Source: Marivirga tractuosa DSM 4126 (lineage in GTDB: Bacteria > Bacteroidota > Bacteroidia > Cytophagales > Cyclobacteriaceae). From it: DNA of 64,000 nt. The DNA lies in NCBI RefSeq assembly GCF_000183425.1, contig NC_014759.1:868001-932000 (forward strand), written 5' to 3'. Below, piece by piece: positions 1 to 8,942 of this stretch. Within the stretch, counting starts at the first letter, position 1. The number at the start of each line of letters is the position of its first letter. Below the pieces are notes generated by a model that was not told the DNA's origin, did not search any database, and was given only the letters and a program-made list of their open reading frames with translations. The position numbers and the translations under genes were made by a program.

Positions 1-563
1 ATTTCATTTTTGCTGTATTTAGCACGAATGGATTTTAAAAGTTTTAATTCGGTTTCAAAATCAATAGCACCTATTTTCATTTTAATGCAGTCAAAACCTG
101 CTTCCAATTTTTCCCGAATCTGCTTTTTCATAAAATCCTCACTTCCCATCCATATTAATCCATTGATCGGAATTCTTTCTTTTCCTTGGTAAAAAGGGGT
201 ATCAAAAATTAGTTTCTTACCGCCATGCAAAGCATCCAATAAAGCAGTCTCTACTGCAAATCGAATCGATGGAAAGCCTTCAGTTGAAACATCTTGAGCC
301 ATTTCAAATACTTCATCCATTGATTTTGGAATTTGCATGCCAATCAATTGCTCGCAAACCTTTTCTAATTCAGTTTCCATTTGATCTAAAGGCTCTATGC
401 TCAGACCTTTTAATGGTCCTGCCTCTCCTATTCCTATTAATTTATTTTCTGAAAATAGCTTCAAGTACCAGCTGTCTTTTTCCTTTAAAGTACCGCGAGA
501 AGTACCTGCCTCAAATTTGAATTGGAGCGTATGGCGTTGAATGGAAGCAGATGTTATTTGCAT
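1..563 (-). CDS. menC: o-succinylbenzoate synthase (MenC), N-terminal part
   Basis: Minus-strand gene that runs off the left edge; I translated about 187 codons from ATG at 563. The protein begins MQITSASIQRHTLQFKF and continues with AGTSRGTL, a start typical of Bacteroidota MenC proteins of the enolase superfamily. MenC dehydrates SHCHC to o-succinylbenzoate in menaquinone synthesis. Visible are the N-terminal capping domain (about residues 1-120) and the start of the TIM barrel (INGLIWMG, then IKMKIG, whose K-x-K is the catalytic lysine motif of the family). The metal ligands lie outside the window. It is divergent from queA with a 93-bp gap, so the two promoters share that gap. Dipeptide epimerases are close relatives, so the MenC call rests on the N-terminal similarity and is good but not certain. 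Confidence 0.8.
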   Translation of the reverse strand, partial: MQITSASIQRHTLQFKFEAGTSRGTLKEKDSWYLKLFSENKLIGIGEAGPLKGLSIEPLDQMETELEKVCEQLIGMQIPKSMDEVFEMAQDVSTEGFPSIRFAVETALLDALHGGKKLIFDTPFYQGKERIPINGLIWMGSEDFMKKQIREKLEAGFDCIKMKIGAIDFETELKLLKSIRAKYSKNE

Positions 564-636
564 ATTGAATGAATATTTATGCTAATTTATAAAGCTTTTC
601 TCTGTCATTTTAACTGAATTTGAAAAATATGCCCAC

Positions 637-644
637 TATCTTTG
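637..644 (+). promoter_or_regulatory. -7 promoter element of Bacteroidota type upstream of queA
   Basis: TATCTTTG matches the TAnnTTTG -7 consensus of Bacteroidota sigma factors, with a TTTG about 14 bp upstream (shorter than the usual spacing). Transcription would start near 650, just before the two candidate queA start codons (657 and 666). Inference from motif only. Confidence 0.4.
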
Positions 645-656
645 TGCTGAAATCTA

Positions 657-1886
657 ATGGTTAAAATGAATTTATTAGAAAAAGCGTCTCAAATCGACTT
701 AAATAAATATCAATACGAACTTCCTGAAGAAAGAATTGCAAAATTCCCTCTAGAAAAAAGAGATCATTCTCAATTATTGGTTTATCAGAAGGGAAATATT
801 CAGCATCAGCATTTTTATGATATAAAGTCACATTTGCCTGAAAATAGCAGCCTTATATTCAACAATACTAAAGTTATCCCTGCCCGAATTCATTTTCAAA
901 AGCAAAGTGGGGCCAAAATTGAAATCTTTTTGCTTTCCCCACTTGAACCAACTCCAGAAGTGGCTCAAGCCATGTTGGCAAAGAAAAAATGCATTTGGCA
1001 TTGCATGGTAGGCAATCGTAAAAGATGGAAAATCCAAGACCAGCTAGAAAGATTTTTTGAAACGGAATACGGGAAAATTCAAGTAACGGCTACTTATGCC
1101 GATTACGAACAAAACCATATTCAATTTGAATGGGATAATGACGCAGTTCCTTTTGTGGAGATAGTGGAACTGATGGGAACTACTCCTCTTCCTCCCTACT
1201 TAAATCGCACAGCAACGGACGAAGATAAGCCTCGATATCAAACCGTTTACTCTAAAAATGAAGGTGCTGTGGCTGCTCCTACTGCTGGCTTGCATTTTAC
1301 GGATACGATATTAAAAGACATTCAGAAATCACATTCTATTCACGAACTAACTTTGCATGTTGGGGCAGGAACTTTTCAGCCCATAAAAGCGGAAAATGTA
1401 TTGGAGCATGATATGCATTGCGAACAAATCCAAATAGATAAATCTACAATAGAATTTTTAGCTCAAAGTGAAAATCCAATTACTGCTGTGGGTACAACAT
1501 CTATCAGAAGTCTGGAAAGTGCTTATTGGTTTGGGGTACAATTGATTAATAAGGAAGCCAGAACATTTCATATCACAAAGCTTTACCCTTATGAGAAGGG
1601 CTTTGATGAGCTACCGAGGAGGAAAGAAAGTTTTCAGGCTATATTGAATTACATGAAAGCAGAAAATGTGGAAAGCCTACATGGCGATACTGAGATTTTT
1701 ATTTTCCCAGGCTACGAATTCCAGGTCGTGAATGGATTAATCACGAATTTTCATCAGCCAGAATCAACTTTGATATTACTGATTGCGGCATTTATTGGTG
1801 AAAAATGGCAAAAAGTTTACGATGAAGCCTTAAAAAACGACTATAGATTTCTCTCTTATGGAGATTCTTCCTTATTATTACCTTAA
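657..1886 (+). CDS. queA: S-adenosylmethionine:tRNA ribosyltransferase-isomerase
   Basis: QueA moves the ribosyl part of S-adenosylmethionine onto preQ1 in tRNA, giving epoxyqueuosine at the wobble position of GUN anticodons. The 409-residue product carries the family blocks in order: YELPEERIAKFPLEKRDHS at the N-terminus, LIFNNTKVIPAR, the AAPTAGLHFT block, LHVGAGTFQP, VGTTSIRSLES and the C-terminal LITNFHQPESTL. Length is slightly above the usual 340-360, as often in Bacteroidota, because of an insertion around residues 90-170. A second in-frame ATG at 666 (MNLLEK) is an equally good start and lies better relative to the promoter-like TATCTTTG at 637. It is followed after 17 bp by mscS, so co-transcription is likely. 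Confidence 0.93.
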   Translation: MVKMNLLEKASQIDLNKYQYELPEERIAKFPLEKRDHSQLLVYQKGNIQHQHFYDIKSHLPENSSLIFNNTKVIPARIHFQKQSGAKIEIFLLSPLEPTPEVAQAMLAKKKCIWHCMVGNRKRWKIQDQLERFFETEYGKIQVTATYADYEQNHIQFEWDNDAVPFVEIVELMGTTPLPPYLNRTATDEDKPRYQTVYSKNEGAVAAPTAGLHFTDTILKDIQKSHSIHELTLHVGAGTFQPIKAENVLEHDMHCEQIQIDKSTIEFLAQSENPITAVGTTSIRSLESAYWFGVQLINKEARTFHITKLYPYEKGFDELPRRKESFQAILNYMKAENVESLHGDTEIFIFPGYEFQVVNGLITNFHQPESTLILLIAAFIGEKWQKVYDEALKNDYRFLSYGDSSLLLP

Positions 1887-1903
1887 ATCATTATATTCGA
1901 TTT

Positions 1904-2794
1904 ATGGAATCATTTGAAACAGGAATAAAAGACTTTTGGGCAAAATTAAACGAATTGCTCAATGTGGTAATCTTTGATATTAAAGGCAGCGATTTTACAT
2001 TGCTTACCCTTTTATTCATCATCATATCCAGCATTTTACTGGTCTTTTTATCTAAAAGGCTTAGTAAACTGTTAGTAAAACGAGTATTAAACAGATATAT
2101 AAAGGACACAGGGGTTTCAGATTCAATCGGTACTATTTTCCGCTATTCTATAATTGTAATAGGTTTTATCACCATCTTCCAATCTGCTGGATTTGATTTA
2201 AGCACTTTAGGACTATTAGCTGGAGCATTGGGTGTGGGTATTGGATTTGGTTTGCAGAACGTCACTAATAACTTTATTTCAGGAATAATCATTCTTTTTG
2301 AACGCCCAATTAAAGTTGGAGATAGAATTGAAGTTGGGGATATTAATGGTGATGTTTATTCAATTTCAATGAGGTCAACTACTGTCATCACCAATGATAA
2401 CATTTCAGTGATTGTTCCTAATTCAGAATTTATCAATAGTCAAGTGATTAATTGGAGCCATAATGATCGAAGAGTTCGATTCAAGTTTCCATTAGGCGTT
2501 TCTTATAATGAAGATCCTGAAAGAGTACGGAATTTAGTATTGGAAGTACTACATGAGCACCCAGGTGTTTTGGATGAGCCTAAGCCGGATTTATGGTTTG
2601 AAGGTTATGGAGATTCATCATTAGATTTCAATTTGGCAGTATGGACTTCCGATTATATACAGAGACCAGGTGTATTTAAAAGTGAATTGTACTATGCTAT
2701 TTTCAAAAAATTTGGGGAACACAATATCGAAATCCCTTTCCCACAACGAGATTTGCATTTGAAATCTGGCTGGAAAGAAAAAATGGAAAGTTAA
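1904..2794 (+). CDS. MscS-family mechanosensitive channel
   Basis: Small-conductance mechanosensitive channel of the inner membrane that releases osmolytes on hypo-osmotic shock. The 296-residue protein has three predicted membrane helices (about residues 30-50, 77-95 and 98-131). The third is the glycine/alanine-rich pore helix, GALGVGIGFGLQNVTNNF, followed by the family block ILFERPIKVGDRIEVG that opens the beta domain. The conserved VPNSEFINSQVINWS block and a C-terminal alpha-beta domain follow. Length matches E. coli MscS (286). It starts 17 bp after queA. A nested palindrome begins at its stop codon and probably ends the transcript. Confidence 0.92.
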   Translation: MESFETGIKDFWAKLNELLNVVIFDIKGSDFTLLTLLFIIISSILLVFLSKRLSKLLVKRVLNRYIKDTGVSDSIGTIFRYSIIVIGFITIFQSAGFDLSTLGLLAGALGVGIGFGLQNVTNNFISGIIILFERPIKVGDRIEVGDINGDVYSISMRSTTVITNDNISVIVPNSEFINSQVINWSHNDRRVRFKFPLGVSYNEDPERVRNLVLEVLHEHPGVLDEPKPDLWFEGYGDSSLDFNLAVWTSDYIQRPGVFKSELYYAIFKKFGEHNIEIPFPQRDLHLKSGWKEKMES

Positions 2795-2836
2795 AATATG
2801 AAATTAAAAACTATAGTTTTTCGAGTTTCATATTTT
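2793..2836 (+). terminator. Nested palindrome after mscS, probable terminator
   Basis: Outer arms AAAATATGAAA (2793-2803) and TTTCATATTTT (2826-2836) enclose a second perfect palindrome AAAAACTATAGTTTTT (2806-2821). The outer left arm overlaps the mscS stop. The RNA could fold as one stem with an internal hairpin ending in T4. The stem is very AT-rich, so terminator strength is uncertain. Confidence 0.5.
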
Positions 2837-2967
2837 AACTTTCATATTTCAGATAATATAGTATCAGTATGGGTTAATTTAAGCATATTAATACCTTGAT
2901 AAAGTCCTCATTATTGATAACTGAAATTTGAGTAACATAAATAAGAATATAATACCAATAGCTCACC

Positions 2968-4854
2968 ATGGATAAATATTTCATCATAGATTTTGACAGT
3001 ACGCTTACCAGAGTAGAAGCAATGGATTTATTGGCGTCCATTTCCCTTCAAGGCTTACCCCAAAAAGCTGCTGCAGAAGCACGAATAAAAGAATTAACCG
3101 ATTTGGGAATGAATGGTGAGATTTCGTTCCGTGATTCCCTAAAGGAAAGGTTATTGTTATTGGAGGCAAATGAGTCTCACATCCCTCCTTTGATTGAATT
3201 ATTGACAAAGCAAGTTTCTACCTCCTTTCAACGAAATAAAGAGTTTTTCCAAAAGTATGCAGATTCAATTTTTGTGATTTCTAACGGCTTTAAGGAATAC
3301 ATTACACCTATAGTGACCGAATTGGGAGTTAAAGAAGAGCACATCTATGCAAATGAATTGCTTTTTGATGATAATGGCAAAGTGGTTGGATTTAGTGAGG
3401 ACAATCCCCTTTCCAAAGATGGTGGTAAAGCCGAAGTCATCCGTAAATTGGATTTAGATGGAGATATTTATGTGATTGGTGATGGTCATAATGATTATGA
3501 AATAAAAGCGGCTGGTTTAGCTAATAAATTTTATGCCTTTACAGAAAATGTAAGTCGAGAAAAAGTAATGGAGAAAGCCGACCATATTGCTCCATCATTA
3601 GAAGAAGTACTATTTGAAAATAAAATTATGTCAGCATTTTCTTATCCAAAAAATAGAATTAAAGTTTTGCTATTGGAAAACGTACATCCAATAGGTGTAG
3701 ATCTTCTTGAGAAAGAAGGTTTTACAGTAGAAGAGTATCCAGCGGGATTAGATGAAGCTGAACTGGCTGAGAAAATCAAAGGTGTTTCTATTTTAGGAAT
3801 CAGATCTAAAACTCAAGTCACGGCTAAAGTGCTAGAAAATGCCGATCGCTTAATGGCTATTGGCGCTTTTTGTATTGGTACCAATCAAATCGATTTGGAT
3901 GCTGCTCAAGAAAAAGGAGTTGCTGTGTTCAATGCGCCTTTTAGCAATACACGATCCGTAGTAGAACTAGCTATTGGTGAAATTATCATGTTGACACGTA
4001 ATATCTTCGATAAGGCAGTACTAATGCATAAAGGCAAATGGGATAAATCAGCATCAGGAAGTAAAGAAATCAGAGGTAAAAAGCTTGGCATCATTGGTTA
4101 TGGAAATATTGGTGCTCAGCTTTCTGTAGTAGCAGAAAGCATTGGCTTAGATGTATATTATTACGATTTAGAAGAAAAGCTAGCCTTAGGAAATGCTACT
4201 AAACTAGACAGCCTGAAAGAACTTTTGCAAACCGCAGATATCATCAGCTTACATGTAGACGGCAGACCCGAAAATAAAAATGTAATTGGTGAGGCTGAAT
4301 TTAAATTGATGAAAGAAGGCGTAATCTTTATCAATTTAAGTCGTGGTCATGTGGTGGATATCCCGGCACTAAAATCAAATATTGAATCAGGTAAAATTAA
4401 AGGCTGCGCAGTTGATGTTTTTCCTCAAGAACCGAAAAGCAACAAAGATCCATTTGAATCTGAATTAAAAGGATTGCCTAATACTATTCTATCTCCTCAT
4501 ATTGGAGGTAGCACTGAAGAAGCCCAGGAAAATATTGGTAATTTCGTACCGAACCGAATTATGGAATATATCAATACTGGTACTACTACAAACAGTGTAA
4601 ATTTTCCAAATTTAACCTTACCTAGGTTACAAAATGCTCATAGATTAATCCATATCCATAAAAATGTTCCAGGTATAATTGCTAAAATAAATCAGTTGTT
4701 TGCCAAACATGAAATTAATATTGCTGGTCAATACTTAAAAACGAATGAAAAAATCGGCTATGTGATTACGGATATTGATAAAGCCTATTCAAAGGATTTA
4801 ATCAAAGAATTAAGGGCAATTGAGCATACTATTAAGTTTAGGGTATTGTATTAA
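2968..4854 (+). CDS. serA: Phosphoserine phosphatase / D-3-phosphoglycerate dehydrogenase fusion
   Basis: Two enzymes of serine synthesis in one 628-residue chain. Residues about 1-210 are a HAD-superfamily SerB-like phosphatase: DFDST (nucleophile D8, acid/base D10), FVISNGF (motif II serine), the motif III lysine in SKDGGK, and VIGDGHNDYEIKAAG (motif IV). Residues about 225-628 are a phosphoglycerate dehydrogenase of E. coli SerA type. They show GIRSKTQVT, the Rossmann motif GIIGYGNIGAQ, the catalytic arginine in INLSRGHVVD, the glutamate in FPQEP, the histidine in LSPHIGGSTEEAQENIG and a C-terminal ACT domain (about 555-628), which normally gives serine feedback. Residues 1-210 plus about 410 equal the lengths of SerB and E. 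coli SerA. The middle enzyme, SerC, is not in the window. No frameshift at the junction; it reads as a true fusion. Confidence 0.93.
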   Translation: MDKYFIIDFDSTLTRVEAMDLLASISLQGLPQKAAAEARIKELTDLGMNGEISFRDSLKERLLLLEANESHIPPLIELLTKQVSTSFQRNKEFFQKYADSIFVISNGFKEYITPIVTELGVKEEHIYANELLFDDNGKVVGFSEDNPLSKDGGKAEVIRKLDLDGDIYVIGDGHNDYEIKAAGLANKFYAFTENVSREKVMEKADHIAPSLEEVLFENKIMSAFSYPKNRIKVLLLENVHPIGVDLLEKEGFTVEEYPAGLDEAELAEKIKGVSILGIRSKTQVTAKVLENADRLMAIGAFCIGTNQIDLDAAQEKGVAVFNAPFSNTRSVVELAIGEIIMLTRNIFDKAVLMHKGKWDKSASGSKEIRGKKLGIIGYGNIGAQLSVVAESIGLDVYYYDLEEKLALGNATKLDSLKELLQTADIISLHVDGRPENKNVIGEAEFKLMKEGVIFINLSRGHVVDIPALKSNIESGKIKGCAVDVFPQEPKSNKDPFESELKGLPNTILSPHIGGSTEEAQENIGNFVPNRIMEYINTGTTTNSVNFPNLTLPRLQNAHRLIHIHKNVPGIIAKINQLFAKHEINIAGQYLKTNEKIGYVITDIDKAYSKDLIKELRAIEHTIKFRVLY

Positions 4855-4885
4855 TTCCTATAATGCTACAAAATATAGAGGAGCG

Positions 4886-6799
4886 TCAAGCAGCATCAAA
4901 AGTGAGGGTAATTACAGTACCTTGATCCTCTTTTGATTCAATGGTTAAAACTCCATTATTTAATGTTATAAATTCCTGGCATAGCATCAAGCCTAGCCCG
5001 GTGCCCTTCTCACCATCAGTGCCCTTCATACTATGTTTGCTCTCTAATTTAAAAACATTTTCTTTGATTTCATCAGGCATACCTATACCGTTATCCGCAA
5101 CAGTTATTATAACCTTATTATTTTCTTGTTGCCCTGAAATCTTAATCATCCCATGAGCTCGGGTAAATTTCACAGCATTGTTAAGTAAATTCCTGATTAT
5201 AAATTCCAGTTGATTGGGATCCACTATAATTTTAAGATCCGATTCAAATGAGGAAAGCATTTCAATCTGCTTTTTAGCCGCAATATCCTTAAAAAGTGTG
5301 ACAATATCTGCTAAATTATTTCCAACATCAACTAGCGATTGATCAACTGCCACATCACCCATTTGTAGTCTGGCCCAACTAATCAAATTATCCGCCATTT
5401 TGATGGTGCTTTTTAATGAATTACTTGTCATTTGCGCCATTTCCCTTATTTCCTTCTTTTCTAGGCGGTCTATATGACTTAGCATTAAATCAGAGAGCGC
5501 CTTCATATTGTTGAGAGGAGCTTTAATATCATGCGCAACTATTCCAAAAAATTTATCTTTTGTAAAATTAAGGCTCTCCAGCCTTAATTTTTGACTTTCT
5601 ATTGTCTTTTGTTGTTTTGCAAGTATTTTATTCTTTCGAATATTAAGTAATAGCGTCCAAATCAGAATCAGAATTATAACAGAAATCAAAATAATACTAA
5701 TGTAAGCTAGTTGCAACTTACTCTCCTTCAATAAATTAGACTCTTCTAATTGATCCCTCTCCTTCTGGAGATTATGTGCTGCCTCCACAGAGCTAATCAG
5801 TTTATATCTATCCTCTGCCTGCTTTGCTCTCTTCTTTTGAAGCAATTCCTGATATTTTTTCCCGTATGATTTGGCTGAGTCTAGCTGCCCTGTATCCACA
5901 TAGTAGCTTGTTAATTTTAGCAAGATATCCGCTAACTCTTCAGAAAGTAAGCTAACACCGCTAAATTCAATAGCCTTAAGCAAATAATTCAGCATGGCTT
6001 CATAATTTTGATTGCTCTCCTCAACATTAGCCAAGTTAATCAAAGCCCCTACAGTAGCCAACTTTTGAGAATTTTCTCCTAACTGCTCAGAAATAGTTAA
6101 AACTTTATAAAAATACTCTTTAGCCAACTGTTCATTGCCTAATTCTACCTGTAATCTACCCAACACATTATAGCATGAGGACAGTACAGATCTATTCTTG
6201 ACTCTCTTATTGATTTCTACTGATTCAAATGCCAGTTTTTCACATTCCTCATATTTCCCAAAAACTAAATAAGTTTCACTTAGATTATGAGTGGCAATTC
6301 CTATTCTAGCTTGATTACCTAAATTTCGGAAAATTTCCAGAGACTTCTTATGATAAAATATCTGCTGCTCAATAAGTCCTAATCTACTATAGTAATGTCC
6401 CATTGAAGTATAAACATTGCCTATTCCTAAAGAGTCTCCATTATCTTCAAAAATATCAAGTGCAGATAAAAAAAACTCCATGCCTTGATAGTAATTGTCG
6501 TTTTGAGCATAGACGCTGCCTAATATCCTGTAAGCATTAGCTACCCCTGTTAAGTCATTCATTTTATTTGATAGCTCAAGTGCCATCTCAGCGTTTTCAA
6601 TAGACTTAATGGGGTTTACAAATGAATATTCTCGTGCTAAAATATTATGTATTTTAATTCTGTTTGAATTACTAAGTTGATTATTAAGGAGAGAATCCTC
6701 CATTTTCGAAATATTTTGCGACAGCAAATTTGTGCTTGCTGTAAGGAGAAGCAGACATATAAAGTTTATAAAAACATATTTCGATTTCACTTTAGACAT
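4886..6799 (-). CDS. TPR-containing membrane sensor histidine kinase
   Basis: Two-component sensor. A signal peptide (about residues 1-28, ending in LLSQN) leads to a periplasmic region of tetratricopeptide repeats (about 60-310; repeats such as ANAYRILGSVYAQNDNYYQG and IGNVYTSMGHYYSRLG). Then come a coiled-coil, one membrane helix (about 360-385, YISIILISVIILILIWTLLL) and the kinase core. The HisKA phospho-acceptor is H423 in FFGIVAHDIKAPLNN. HATPase motifs are the N box IIRNLLNNAVKF, G1 VADNGIGMP and G2 GEKGTGLGLMLCQEF. Start is ATG at 6799; a TTG lies one codon upstream. It has no receiver domain, and no response regulator lies beside it, so its partner is elsewhere. It is convergent with serA (31-bp gap) and divergent from the TspO-like gene. 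Ligand unknown. Confidence 0.92.
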   Translation of the reverse strand: MSKVKSKYVFINFICLLLLTASTNLLSQNISKMEDSLLNNQLSNSNRIKIHNILAREYSFVNPIKSIENAEMALELSNKMNDLTGVANAYRILGSVYAQNDNYYQGMEFFLSALDIFEDNGDSLGIGNVYTSMGHYYSRLGLIEQQIFYHKKSLEIFRNLGNQARIGIATHNLSETYLVFGKYEECEKLAFESVEINKRVKNRSVLSSCYNVLGRLQVELGNEQLAKEYFYKVLTISEQLGENSQKLATVGALINLANVEESNQNYEAMLNYLLKAIEFSGVSLLSEELADILLKLTSYYVDTGQLDSAKSYGKKYQELLQKKRAKQAEDRYKLISSVEAAHNLQKERDQLEESNLLKESKLQLAYISIILISVIILILIWTLLLNIRKNKILAKQQKTIESQKLRLESLNFTKDKFFGIVAHDIKAPLNNMKALSDLMLSHIDRLEKKEIREMAQMTSNSLKSTIKMADNLISWARLQMGDVAVDQSLVDVGNNLADIVTLFKDIAAKKQIEMLSSFESDLKIIVDPNQLEFIIRNLLNNAVKFTRAHGMIKISGQQENNKVIITVADNGIGMPDEIKENVFKLESKHSMKGTDGEKGTGLGLMLCQEFITLNNGVLTIESKEDQGTVITLTFDAA

Positions 6800-6939
6800 C
6801 AAAATTATTTATATATTAAAGTCTAAGATCAGAATCAATTCACTCTACTTAAAGATACTAAATTAGGATTATATGATCTTAAATGAAGTAATATTAACAA
6901 AATCAGATTGTTTTAAAAATAAAACATACAAAAGAAACC

Positions 6940-7722
6940 ATGAAAAAGCTTATCGGAATCATTAATTTACTATCTGTATTCGCAATCATTTACTGGAATT
7001 ATTATGTAAGCACATCAGCTATAAATGGTAACAAGATGGGGCAATTAAGTAATGAAATCAATAGCCTGTTTACTCCTTCCGGATATGCCTTCTCTATTTG
7101 GAGTATCATTTACCTGGGACTATTCATCAATGCCATCTGGTATTTAATCCAGGCCTTCAAAGGCAAATATCAGGAAACTTTAGAACAGCAAGGCATTTGG
7201 TTAGCAGTAGCCAATATCGCTTCAGGCTTTTGGTTGTGGGCTTGGCTAAACGAAAGTTTTTTAGTTTCAGTTATTTTTATGTTAATCATTTTAAGAGCTC
7301 TAATGGCAGCGGTGATCAGGCTGAAAATGGAAAAATGGGATGCACCTAAGGAAATCATAGGCTTCGTGTGGTGGCCCATAAGTCTATATAGTGGATGGAT
7401 CACAGTTGCAACTGTCACAAATATTGCTGCATTCTTAAAAACAGAAAATTTTAACTTATTCTTTTCTGAAGAAGTTTGGACGATTATCATGATCTTAATT
7501 ACTACAGCGCTGTTTCTATATTTTCTTTATACTCGTTATATGAGAGAATTCAACGCAGTAGCGGTTTGGGCTCTGATTGCTATTGCGGTTCGGCACTGGG
7601 ATAGTTTTCAATCGATAACTTATACAGCTATATTTTGCGCAGTTTTGATCGTGGTTTTATCGCTTATTCAAGGTTTTAATTACAGGAAGACTAATCCGTT
7701 TGTGCCTAGTTTCTTGAAGTGA
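6940..7722 (+). CDS. TspO/MBR-like membrane protein
   Basis: A 260-residue integral membrane protein with about seven hydrophobic helices and many tryptophans. The segment FTPSGYAFSIWSIIYLGL resembles the tryptophan-rich sensory protein (TspO/MBR) family. It also has WLWAWLNE, a charged patch RLKMEKWDAPKE between helices, and VWWPISLYSGWI. TspO proteins bind porphyrins and other hydrophobic ligands in membranes, but this one is longer than classical TspO (about 160 residues) and belongs to the extended group often annotated only as tryptophan-rich sensory protein. No operon partner: it is divergent from the sensor kinase and convergent with the CIA30 gene (24-bp gap). Ligand and role cannot be read from the sequence. 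Confidence 0.7.
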   Translation: MKKLIGIINLLSVFAIIYWNYYVSTSAINGNKMGQLSNEINSLFTPSGYAFSIWSIIYLGLFINAIWYLIQAFKGKYQETLEQQGIWLAVANIASGFWLWAWLNESFLVSVIFMLIILRALMAAVIRLKMEKWDAPKEIIGFVWWPISLYSGWITVATVTNIAAFLKTENFNLFFSEEVWTIIMILITTALFLYFLYTRYMREFNAVAVWALIAIAVRHWDSFQSITYTAIFCAVLIVVLSLIQGFNYRKTNPFVPSFLK

Positions 7723-7746
7723 AAGATCTTATTATTTTTATCGGGT

Positions 7747-8277
7747 TTATAGTAATTCAATCTTATCAATGATCAAGCGGAAGCTTTCTTTCTTCTTATT
7801 GCCAATCAAAAAAGTGACTTGTCCAATTGATTTTCCGGAGAAATTTGGCATGTCCAGTTTTCTACCTCTAAAGGAAGGGTAAAAATCATGCAGTGGGATT
7901 TCAATTTGCTCCCATTCCCCAGAGGTAGAAAACTGTTGGATGTACGAATAATAATCACGCTGGCTAGCTTTTATCCTAAATTGGTAATCTTTACCATCAC
8001 CTTTCAACTTAATTACTACTTTTGTATAGCCTTCAACACTCAGCTTTGCAAAGTCATGGCGCACGGATGAAAAGCCTCCATTGTTTTCTGTCGTTACATA
8101 TCCTTCAAACACTCCATGACCATCTTCGGACAATTGAAAGCTTCCGTCTGATCTCCCTCCCATGACTGTGTCATCTACTACCTGCCAACTTTCTAGGTTC
8201 TTGTCCTTTTCAAAATCAAATATCGTTTTGCTGTTCATAAAAAGTAGGATTAGACTTAAAGTTACTATTCTGATCAT
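7747..8277 (-). CDS. CIA30-family protein (complex I intermediate-associated protein 30 fold)
   Basis: A 176-residue protein with a hydrophobic N-terminal segment (MIRIVTLSLILLFMNSKT), possibly a short signal peptide or anchor. It then shows the CIA30 / galactose-binding-like fold: FDFEKDKNLESWQVVDDTVMGGRSDG, where WxxxDDxVMGGxS is the family hallmark, then GVFEGYVTTENNGGFSSVRH and a C-terminal IGQVTFLIGNKK. In eukaryotes the domain helps assemble respiratory complex I. Bacterial copies are widespread and mostly uncharacterised, so no function beyond a carbohydrate- or partner-binding beta-sandwich is claimed. It is convergent with the TspO-like gene. Confidence 0.85.
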   Translation of the reverse strand: MIRIVTLSLILLFMNSKTIFDFEKDKNLESWQVVDDTVMGGRSDGSFQLSEDGHGVFEGYVTTENNGGFSSVRHDFAKLSVEGYTKVVIKLKGDGKDYQFRIKASQRDYYSYIQQFSTSGEWEQIEIPLHDFYPSFRGRKLDMPNFSGKSIGQVTFLIGNKKKESFRLIIDKIELL

Positions 8278-8587
8278 ATTAAAAAAGGCTTTACAATTGG
8301 AATTGAACGGACCTAAGAATATCGATCAAGTTCATTCTCTTCCAGTAAAACCCATACCCCTTCATTTTGTTTGATGTTGCTATAATTGCTGGAAAAAGAC
8401 AACTCCTCTTTTGGCAAAAGCCCAAATCAACCATTAATCTATTTGGGAATCCTTAGTCTTCTGATCCCTCAGACCGTTAATCGGGTAAAATAAAAAGACT
8501 CTCCACCACCATGCAGACCTTAGGACATACAGGGTTTTTAAAATTGGTCATCACACTAAAAACCTTCAGAAAAAATTTTATTAAAGT

Positions 8588-8669
8588 CTCATTACTTCCT
8601 CTCTGCATTTGTACCCAGAGATGCTTTCTCGTTTACCTGGGAATTTTATTTCTTGATTTAGATCAATGA
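8588..8669 (+). pseudogene. Decayed C-terminus of a second Crp/Fnr-family regulator
   Basis: Within the 665-bp gap 8278-8942 the plus strand reads LITSSLHLYPEMLSRL, clearly related to IIASYLNMSPEMLSRL at the end of the intact Crp/Fnr gene at 11413. A 17-base word, CCAGAGATGCTTTCTCG, is identical at 8615-8631 (+) and 11438-11454 (-). After one frame change the remnant ends LFLDLDQ followed by TGA. The rest of the gap shows no gene I can recognise. Probably the tail of a duplicated and decayed regulator; confidence rests on about 25 codons. Confidence 0.5.
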
Positions 8670-8942
8670 ATAAAAAAGAAATACTTGCTTTCTTTGTTGT
8701 GGTATTCTTAACTATATATCAGGATGAAAGATTTAATGAAAAGTGCTTAAATAGCTGCTCAATTCAGAAAAAGCTTTACAAGAGATAAGCAAGTAGTTAT
8801 TTGCAAAGTATTTTGCTCAAATGCTTGATTAGAATAAAAGCTACATCCTGAGCAAAACAAACTTGCATTACAAATAGATCAGAATGGTCATGATTATATA
8901 TAAGATTACAATGATTAATTTAATACAAAAAAATAAATTAAA

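Noticed and set aside
8653..8666. Perfect FNR-box-like palindrome TTGATTTAGATCAA
   Set aside because: It coincides with the LDLDQ coding tail of the decayed Crp/Fnr gene, so the match is probably a by-product of codons and not an operator.
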